Assembly: GCA_949126835.1 (NCBI GenBank)
Contig: OX421499.1
Location: 5,406,295-5,470,294 of the forward strand
Direction: 5' to 3'
DNA length: 64,000 bases
Origin: Anisus vortex
Lineage: Eukaryota; Mollusca; Gastropoda; Planorbidae
In this document: positions 56,901 to 64,000 of the stretch, one piece after another
Numbering within the stretch: the first letter of the stretch is position 1
Layout: every line of letters begins with the position of its first letter
Program-made: the position numbers and the translations under genes
The notes under the pieces: model-generated
The model's input: the letters and a program-made list of their open reading frames with translations, nothing else
Told to the model about the DNA's origin: nothing
The model's database searches: none

Positions 56901-59900
56901 ACATTTCATCCAAAAACTAATCGATTCAAATAGCTGATGTGTTAAAATACATCAGGTACGTTTGTACCGCCCACTTGCCCCTCACCGCCCCCCAATCGCC
57001 CCCCGGGATGTCAGCGCCTTCCTAAAGCTTCTCACCGCCCCCCGCCCCCGTTGAGAACCTATGCTATAGACCAACATGTAATATGATTAGGTGTACTTTT
57101 CTTTATTAAATACAATTCAACGTCTCCTTTTTACCAGGCATGAGAATGTGTTGTGTTTTTTTTATGAATTTTTGTTCACAAATAAGTCTTTTTGTCTTTA
57201 TTTCTCAGACCTTGACAAAAAGTTGGCAGATTTAAATAGTCAAAGAAAACTTCTGGAGCCTCGCTTAAATTTCACGTCGGAATTCAAAGAAGCCCTTCAG
57301 GTACAGGAATTAAATTCTCTCCTCCACCTTTTAAGTAATGCACCCTTCGGACCAAACTGATCTTAGGGCTGGTGAAGCAGCGTTCACCAGTTTCTTTGGC
57401 CAGCACAATGCCCAGCCGTCTTTACTACTTTACCCCAACTAGCGTCATGTACCCATCAGAGCTGAGTAGACTCAGGGGCACCCTTAAGTCCCGGGGAAAA
57501 AAATCCTAGCCTTCACCAGGATTCAAGCCCAAAACCTTCGGATCACCAGTCGAACACTCTGCCGCTCGCCCACCGTGCCCCACCTTCCGATTTGAATAAT
57601 TAATGATAATAATTTTAATAATACTTGTATAGCGCATATCCAGTTGGAAACAGTTATATGCGCTGTCAACAGTTACAGACAGAGTACAGACAATAAATAA
57701 ATAATTATTTATTTACCCTTTATTTTTTTAAAATGTGAGTTCAAATTCTTTATCGTTATCATAACTTATAGCTTAACAATTGAACATTATATACATAAGC
57801 TTACATTAGCAGTGAATTCTCTTACAACTGTAACATTTGAAATAAAAGGAATATTATTTCCATAAAGAAGAAAACAGAAAAAAAAAAATCTCTGTCCACC
57901 AATTGTTTGGAAGCTTGTCAAAATTATCATTTTGATCAGATTCGCCAAGTATTACTTTTTGTTTTTTATTGCAACAGAAAAACAGTGAAGTGAATGAAAT
58001 TGTTGAGGAATATGATGAAGAGAAAGAAAGATTGTGGGATGGTAATAAACGTTTGTATCCTTTTTAATGTGCACATTTGAAAGTGGAATAAAATTTACTT
58101 TAGGTCACAGGATGGATTATTCTAAACAAACACGTTTTTATTTCTAGAAGTCTGTAATTATGATACTTTTTTTTGTTTTACAAATATTTTAATTTTTACT
58201 TTAATTTTAAGAGCAACATCTCTCTGTGTTTTGCAATTTTTTTTTATTTTGACTTTTAAGAGCAACATCGGAAAAATGTAAGGAAGCATAAAGAGGAAAT
58301 GAAGAAACATCCTGAGAGCATCAGAGAAATTGAGGAGGAACGAAAAGAAAACAGATTCACAGATTCTGATCTATGGTCCAGACTAGACGAGTTAGAAATG
58401 ATAGAGAAAGAGAAGGGAGAATTAGATAAGTAAGAATAATTGATGTTGGTTACATTTAAGTAAAGACATGAATGAGGATGCATAGATTTAAGTAAGACAG
58501 AATGATAATGGAGTAGTTTTATTTTTATTGGGTGGATGAAAGTCTTTTAAATATTTGTTAGTTTTATAAACAAATTATCGTCGGCATCCGTCCGTCTCGA
58601 GAGACGATGATGTAGCTTCATGGTTGAGGTGACCAGCTGCACCGCCAAGAATGCCTGTGTAGACCAACTCGGGAGTGGCAATCCTTGCCGCACTTGAGGC
58701 ATTTGAAGGCGGGCGGGTGCTGTAGCAGGTGTTTTCGCCTTGCTCTTTTCTGGTTGGCTGTCTCATTGAGCCCGGTTTCTGCGCGGGATGTGCCACGCGT
58801 GACTGCGAGCCTCCAGGTTGGTCTATCAGAAGTCTGGCATTCCCATGTGTCGAGGTCGATGGAGCTCTGGATCAAGTCCCTTTTACATAGGTCCTTGAAG
58901 CGCAGTTTCGGGCGCCCTGTCTTCCTACGACCTTTGACCAGTTCTCTGTAGAGGAGGTCTTTGGGAATGCGGCCTGCATTCATCCTCTTTACATGGCCGA
59001 GCCACCTGAGGCATTTCTCGCTGAGCACAGCATGAAGGCTGCTCATGTTGGCTCTCTCCAGCACCTCTGTATTGGAGACCCTATCCTGCCACTTGATTTG
59101 CAGTATTCTCCGTAGGCAACTCATGTGGAAGCTGTTGAGCTTCTTTTCATGCATCGCGTAGGTGGTCCATGACTCACGGCCATACAGGAGAGTGCTGAGT
59201 ACACAGGTGTGGTAGACCCGCAGTCTGGTCCTCTCTGTGAGGCTGGAGTTGTCCCACACTCCCTGTTTCAGTTGGGCCATGACTGTGGCTGCCTTGGCGA
59301 TCCTGCTGTTGATCTCCAAGTTGATGGACTGTGAACTTGAGATAGTGGACCCAAGGTAGGTGAAGTTCTCGACAACCTCCAAGGTGTGTCCATCGATGAC
59401 AATGTTTGGAAGGGTCTCTGAGCCCTGAGTCATGACGTTAGTCTTTTTCATAAACAAATGCTTACTGGCAGGATTGACGTTTGTCATTCTAGAAATATAT
59501 TTTACTTCTCTGTCTTTGGTCAGCTCTTCTGGTGACTCTGACAATGAGCGGGGTGACACAAGCAGAAGGAAAGAAGATCATGGAGACTTTGGCCCTCCTG
59601 GCAAGCCGTTGAGGAGAAGGGTCAGCTGGGCAGACGCGAAGGGTCCAGAGAGAAAATCGCAGGGCGGTGAACTTGTTGAAGATGAGAAAAGAAATGATAC
59701 CGCCGCTGAGGGCGACACAGAGGACAGTGATGACGATGATGAGGAGGAGAAGGAAACGAGTCAAACTTTGCGGAGGGTGATAACATTTTCTCACACGCAA
59801 ACCCCTGCTGAGTCTGTAAGTGTTTTTTCAGGCTCCGCCTATATCTCATTGTTTTTTTTAAATCCAAAATATGTTGTTTGTTCACTGTGAACATGTTATT

Positions 59901-62900
59901 AGAATTTCTGATTGCTTTGAGACCTACCATATCTAACAGTTATTTGGCTTAACTAAATTAATCCATTGATTAATACAAATTATTCTTCAAGGAAAAAAGT
60001 ACCCATTTTAGATCTTGTTGGTCCATAGAACAGTGTCCAATCCAAGCAGCAGGTCCTATGTTCGAATTCTGGTGAAGGCCAGGATTCGTTCTTGGATCTG
60101 GAGGGTGTCCCTGACTCTACCCAGCTCTGATGGGTACTTGAATTTAGTTGGGGGTAAGGGCATTGTGCTGGCTACACAATCCTTTAGTATTCCGTGACCA
60201 TAGAAACTGGTGAATACTGCTTCGCTGACCCTATGGATCAATTGGGTCCAACAGGATACCTTTAAAACACCCCAGCTGCCTTTTTTTCCCCAAACTAATG
60301 CTATGCATCCATTTGAGTTAGGTTGCTTCCAGGTTCAAGAAACAATAATTCAGCTGTTTATACCTGGATTTTATTAACATGATTTGAACTACCAGAATAC
60401 TGGCACTGCCATAAACTTAGAAGAAGTCTCATAGCCCTTGCACCTTTCAGTGACTTTCAGAGTAGTACATCTCATTTATTTTGATTAAGATTTCTTGCCA
60501 TAGTATGTCCCATATTATGTACTCAAGACCACAGCAGGTGTTGTGCTGCTTAAGCACAAGGATGTCCTTGGCATTTGTTGCATAATGGACAAGTCTTAAT
60601 GGGTCCTTACTTTGCAATAGGTCATGGTTAACCCTAGCCATACTTCGTGTTCCAAAAAAGGGAACACAAGGGTTTGTTTACACATTTGCTCAGCAACCAG
60701 TCAAACTACACTATCCATCTTCTGTGACATCTCCAATTAACCATTTTTACATCATAAAATAATATTGTCCTTGATATTAGGTTTTCCATTTTAGAGCAAT
60801 TGACCAACAAAAAAAAAAACTCAAATCGTACCTCGTGTTCCATTTTTTGGGTCATACTCATAAATAGGGGGAAAAAAAAGTAAATGCACAGTCACACTTC
60901 ATGTTCCACTTTTTGGGTCATACTTTTATATAGAGGAGTCATATATCACAAGTTATAGATATTCTTTGTTTATGTTAGTTCAAGAAGGCATTGTTAATTA
61001 TCTCCCCTGGAGTAAAATCAAAATGGCGGCTGGTGAAGAAGCTAGGCCTGGTTCAAGCAGAAATACTTTTGATTTACTTCAAGTTGGAGTTGATGATGCA
61101 GGAGATCATGTTGATCAAGTCAGAGCTATTGACAGAGAAGAAGATGATACTGATGCTGATCAGTATAGTGAAGGTGAAATGAGTGATGAAGCTGAGTTTG
61201 TCACTTTTAGTGTTGATAGTGATGATGATTCTCGATCTAGTGATAGTAGTGAGGAAGAAAGCATTGACCCAAACTTGAACTCTTTCCATTTCTGTAGTTG
61301 ATGGAACTGTAGTCAGAACAAGAAGTTACTATGGGAAAGATGGCATAGAGTGGAAAAGTACCCCTATGGCACCAAATGCTCAAACTACAAGGTCAAATAT
61401 TGTGACTCTTCCGCGAAATCGTATTCCAAACACACACAATGCCAAAATCCCTGCAGAGACACGATCAAGCTGATTGTGAAATACACAAATGAAGAAGGAA
61501 AAAGGCAGAGAGGAGATGGATGGAAGGAGATAGACGATGTAGAGATCAGAGGGCTCATCGGTATTCTTGTCTTCCTGGGTGCTCAGAAACAGAGCAAAGT
61601 AAACCTGACTACAATTTGGGAGCTCTCATTGGGCAAGATTTTGTGCGAGCCACAATGTCAAAGAACAGATGTTTCCAGCTGTTAAACACATTGAGGTTTG
61701 ATAACAAAGACACCCGTCGCAGAAGACAAGAAACTGACAAGCTCGCTCCAATCAACGAAGTGTTGGACCTCCACCTTGCCAACCTCCAAAAGTACTATGT
61801 TCCTGGAGCTTCATTGACTGTGGATGAGCAGCTCATACCCTTCAGAGGGCGTTGCTCATTTATACAGTACATACCAAGCAAACCTGCAAAGTACGGCCTG
61901 AAGTTGTTCTGGATCTGTGACTCAGAAACTTACTACCCTCGCAAGTGTATCATATACACAGGTGCAATGTCCTGAATCCCACGTGTTTTAGGACAGAGCC
62001 AAGGCCATGCTGTGGTGATGGAACTGACCTTGCCATACCAAAACAAGGGAAGGAATGTGACAATGGACAATTTCTTCACTGACACAGCTTTAGCTGAAAA
62101 GCTCCTCCAGAGAAAAACCACCATTGTTGGGACTGTGCGTCGAAACAAACACTTTCTGCCGCATGAATTTCAGGCCAAGAAGAAGCTGAAGCTCAATGAT
62201 TCCTTGTTTGGGTTTCCTGCCAACCAATGCATCCTCAGCTACCAAGGGCACAAGAACAAGAATGTCATCTTGCTCTCATCCATGCACGTCCAGCCAGAGA
62301 TTCTTCCCTGAGGGATTGTTTGAGGAACATGGGGCTATCTGTGGAGGAAGGACCTGCAACTGCTGCCACTGCCCCTGCTACCGAAGCCAAGAAGAGGGGA
62401 CCCTGTGGTTTGTGCCACTGGAAGATCAACAAGAAGGGCACAGCCAAGTGCCACAAGTGCTGCAACTTCTTGTGCAAGGAGCATATTCCCAAATCTGTTG
62501 TCTTTTGCAAGAATTGTGATGCTTAAACCATGATGACTATGAAGGCTCAAAGAACGATATCTTTGATGTTATTTCTGTTTTAATCTTTTATTTTGAGATT
62601 TTTCATCAATAAATGACATTTTATGTGATTAAAGTCAATAAGATGTATGATTTTATCTTATTCTCCAATGCTAAAGTGTGTTAGAAAAAGTTTGTCTGTA
62701 TAAAAGGTATGACCCAAAAAAAAGAACACTAATATTTTCTCTATGTAAAAGTATGACCCAAAAAATGGAACACGAAGTACAATATGTATGCAAAATATTG
62801 AAGTACGGCTAGGGTTAAACATGCTCGTGAATTTCTGTATCATTTCCGGCAACAAAAAATATGCTTCTGTGGGTGTTTGACAATTTATTTCAACCTCGAC

Positions 62901-63678
62901 TGCCAGTTCTGATCTTTTAGAAATATACAAACACTACAAGATTAGTTATGAGGAATCCGTTTTTAACATCAAAAGCGATAATTCATACACGAAGTGTTAG
63001 TCGCGTTAATGAAATTTAGCTTATTTATAAAATAAAGTAGTCAAGAGTAGCGTTTATTGGTTTTTAAAAAAACACAATCCATAGATATATATAAACAAAA
63101 AACAAAAATTCTTTTGCATCAAGCAATAAGTTTGGGATTATAAATAGGTGATTTATACATGTCTGACGTTCAAAAACCATCGTTTTCTTTTGGTAACATC
63201 TTTTGGAAATTAAAAAAAATTTAATCCCCTACATCTTTTCTTACTTGCAGTACAGCCAGCAAAGCAACACACAGACATGTTTGTTAGCAAATGAACAAAT
63301 GGGACATAAAATGTTGCTACGCACTTAACCTTTAGGTTCACCATGCATGCACAATATTCAAGACTAGTTCATAATACTTTCCTAAGAATACAGTGTAAAA
63401 AATGTTTGCATTTTTTTTAAAAGCCTTGCCAAGTGTTTGATGGGGGTGACCAAGGCATCCAGAGTCCAGCTGACATCTACAAGCTATTTATTCCCAAGTC
63501 AATTCTGAAGAAAACCCCAGGTGCAGGTGATTTTTGCAATATCACAGAAAAAAAGCCAAGCTCCACATTTGTACAGGGAAATGAAGAGAGCCGTTTGGCA
63601 CAGAGTATAGACACAAGGGAAATAATTCAGGATACTGCACCTTCAGATGATTCCTCACATTTATCTAGCTCTCATAAG
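53954..63678 (+). CDS. URI1: URI1, prefoldin-like RPB5 interactor, 3' end outside window
   Basis: Subunit of the R2TP/prefoldin-like co-chaperone complex. It binds RPB5 and helps assemble RNA polymerases; mammalian URI also binds PP1. Exons: 53954-54033, 54650-54728, 54971-55106, 57209-57300, 57978-58041, 58261-58429, 59524-59815, 63424-63678. Phases agree and give 389 residues so far. Residues about 5-125 form a prefoldin-alpha fold: coiled coil, then LTTLPDKLSHDIMVPLGKLA, FMPGKMVHTNEILVLLGDNW, then a second helix. DLWSRLDELE (about 190) matches the RPB5-binding region of the family. RRRVSWAD (237-244) resembles an RVxF PP1-docking motif. An acidic run DSDDDDEEE is followed by ITFSHT and SPADIYK...PKSILKK, conserved in URI. 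The exon 8 acceptor (AAAAG at 63423) is chosen by phase. Introns hold SINEs, a LINE, a hAT and a piggyBac element. Confidence 0.95.
54338..54580 (-). repeat. SINE in URI1 intron 1
   Basis: Tail ATTTATCATAGGGCCGG, with a small ATTCAGATTCTG duplication, then GTGGCCACGGCATACTAGG. The inverted B box is GATTTGAACCC. Confidence 0.85.
55255..55545 (+). repeat. GC-rich dispersed repeat, copy 4
   Basis: AGACGAGCCATCCGGG, GCCCGTAGGCACAAATTCCA, GACTAAAGGCCTGAACATCC and CTCCTTTCCTCCC. Most diverged member of the family at 29470. Confidence 0.6.
55552..55752 (-). repeat. SINE in URI1 intron 3
   Basis: TTGAGTGCAGCGTTTACC to CACCGTGTCCC. It begins directly at the end of the GC-rich repeat. Confidence 0.82.
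55790..55994 (+). repeat. Degenerate SINE
   Basis: Only blocks remain: TTAACTAGCCAGCTTTGATG, GGATAAGTAAAGTC, AACACTGGTTAACTTTGCTT. The right edge is where the hAT element inserted. Confidence 0.6.
56003..57063 (+). mobile_element. hAT-like element with CATAGGTTCTCAACC ends
   Basis: The ends CATAGGTTCTCAACC and GTTGAGAACCTATG are inverted. CTATAGAC flanks both sides (55995-56002 and 57064-57071), an 8-bp duplication. Subterminal regions are C-rich (CTCACCGCCCC in repeated form) and the interior is AT-rich. 1061 bp with no transposase. Partial relatives are at 3600, 3924 and 40480. It is inserted in the SINE tail in URI1 intron 3. Confidence 0.92.
57338..57585 (-). repeat. SINE in URI1 intron 4
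   Basis: GACCAAACTGATCTTAGGGC to CTCGCCCACCGTGCCCC. Starts about 40 bp after exon 4. Confidence 0.88.
57605..57705. repeat. Dispersed repeat, TATAGCGCATATCC type
   Basis: TTGTATAGCGCATATCCAGT and ATGCGCTGTCAACAGTTACA repeat the block at 3085-3165, here followed by an AAT-rich tail. Confidence 0.7.
58576..59449 (-). mobile_element. 5'-truncated LINE with 10-bp target duplication
   Basis: The minus-strand frame encodes the reverse transcriptase C-terminal part: KTNVMTQGSETLPNIVIDG, ENFTYLGSTISS, VLSTLLYGRESWTTYA, MSCLRRILQIKWQDRVSN, LRWLGHVKRM, GRRKTGRPKLRFKDLCKRDL, and a terminal C2H2-like motif CLKCGKDCHSRVGLHRHSWR. The frame runs to the 3' end without a stop until the finger, so decay is limited. 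ATAAACAAAT flanks both sides (58566-58575 and 59450-59459). The element lacks endonuclease and most of the reverse transcriptase, consistent with 5' truncation on insertion. It fills most of URI1 intron 6 in antisense. Confidence 0.93.
60022..60262 (+). repeat. SINE in URI1 intron 7
   Basis: Head weakly preserved; B box ATGTTCGAATTCTGG. Body GGAGGGTGTCCCTGACTCTA and tail CATAGAAACTGGTGAATACT are clear. Confidence 0.85.
60632..62814 (+). mobile_element. piggyBac transposon, 2183 bp
   Basis: TTAA flanks both sides (60628-60631 and 62815-62818). The ends CCCTAGCCATACTTC and CCCTAGCCGTACTTC (read inverted) match 14 of 15. Subterminal inverted copies of TGTTCCATTTTTTGGGTCAT lie at about 60832-60856, 60902-60923, 62708-62729 and 62751-62776. 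It carries a broken transposase. It lies in URI1 intron 7. Confidence 0.95.
61023..62526 (+). pseudogene. piggyBac transposase, frameshifted and deleted
   Basis: The acidic N-terminus starts MAAGEEARPGSS and runs to about 61300, where the frame is lost. Later blocks lie in other frames: EIDDVEIRGLIGILVFLGAQ (near 61530), then SLTVDEQLIPFRGR (first catalytic Asp, near 61820), GRNVTMDNFFTDTALAEKLL (second catalytic Asp, near 62060), LSYQGHKNKNVILLSS (near 62250), and a C-terminal cysteine-rich domain CGLCHWKINKKGTAKCHKCC (near 62410). At least four frame changes or stops separate these. The segment with the third catalytic Asp, expected between LLSS and the cysteine-rich tail, appears deleted near 62300. 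It cannot make an active enzyme. Confidence 0.9.
62840..63375 (+). mobile_element. Interior of the 28195-type hAT element
   Basis: GTGTTTGACAATTTATTTCA, GAGGAATCCGTTTTTAACAT, GTGTTAGTCGCGTTAATGA and TTTAATCCCCTACATCTTTT parallel 28490-28985 in the same order. Terminal repeats were not found. The piggyBac element sits just upstream and may have inserted into it. Confidence 0.7.
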
Positions 63679-64000
63679 GTATTTTATCATTATTGAAACT
63701 TAATAATTGTTTGGCAAGGGCAAGAAACTCATCCTAAATTATACACTGATGCTATTTAATGGGTTATTCCCCTTACATAAAAAAAAATTAAATAGGGAGA
63801 CAGGAACTAAAATCTATGAAACATCTTTTATTGTCATTTTCATTTGATCAAGGGCATGCAATAAAAAGCTTGAAGTTTGATATCATTTTGATAATAATTC
63901 TGATTGGTAACAGCCAATCAAGAGTCAATTTGTTAAAAAGTACAATTTAAAAAAGTAAAATAAAAAAAAAACACTTTTTAAATGTTGTAAGATAGGAAAA
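63679..64000. other. URI1 intron 8, start
   Basis: Follows the GT donor after SSSHK. No feature is seen to the window end, so the remaining URI1 exons are outside. Confidence 0.6.

Overview
The window is animal nuclear DNA: three conserved intron-rich protein genes with GT-AG junctions, AT-rich introns, tRNA-derived SINEs, LINE relics, cut-and-paste transposons and one LTR retrotransposon. The gene set and repeat style fit a lophotrochozoan, most likely a gastropod mollusc. That placement is an inference from style, not from a database match.

Layout. 0-10 kb is gene-poor: two decayed LINE reverse transcriptases, SINEs, hAT relics, a 1.7-kb array of 59-bp repeats (7113-8787) and a foldback-like transposon inside a SINE (9211-9928). 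10.5-22.1 kb holds a complete nine-exon adenosylhomocysteinase gene (AHCY, minus strand, 432 codons plus stop by my splicing). 22-31 kb is repeat-dominated: hAT elements with 8-bp target duplications, SINEs, GC-rich dispersed repeats and a LINE relic. 31.8-38.1 kb is a minus-strand C2H2 zinc-finger pseudogene cut in two by a very young LTR retrotransposon (32442-37679). 38-43.7 kb is more repeats. 43.8-53.6 kb is mitochondrial ribosomal protein L3 (MRPL3, minus, nine exons, complete). 53.95 kb to the right end is URI1, the prefoldin-like RPB5 interactor (plus, eight exons visible, 3' end outside the window). Its introns carry a LINE with target duplications and a decayed piggyBac transposon.

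The genes do not form one pathway. AHCY hydrolyses S-adenosylhomocysteine in the methylation cycle, MRPL3 belongs to the mitochondrial large ribosomal subunit, and URI1 is a chaperone and RNA polymerase assembly factor. MRPL3 and URI1 start 364 bp apart, head to head, and probably share a promoter.

Most notable signals: (i) this AHCY keeps its NAD and catalytic motifs but differs at positions that line the adenosine pocket in known AHCY structures; (ii) a 46-nt exact inverted copy of AHCY exon 7 lies in intron 8; (iii) the palindrome TAGGCCTA occurs at least 30 times outside exons, and two cases look like short insertions; (iv) removing the LTR element and one copy of its 4-bp duplication restores a perfect zinc finger; (v) the element at 16867-18031 has an empty-site paralogue in the same intron. 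All coordinates and translations were read by hand; no searches were run.
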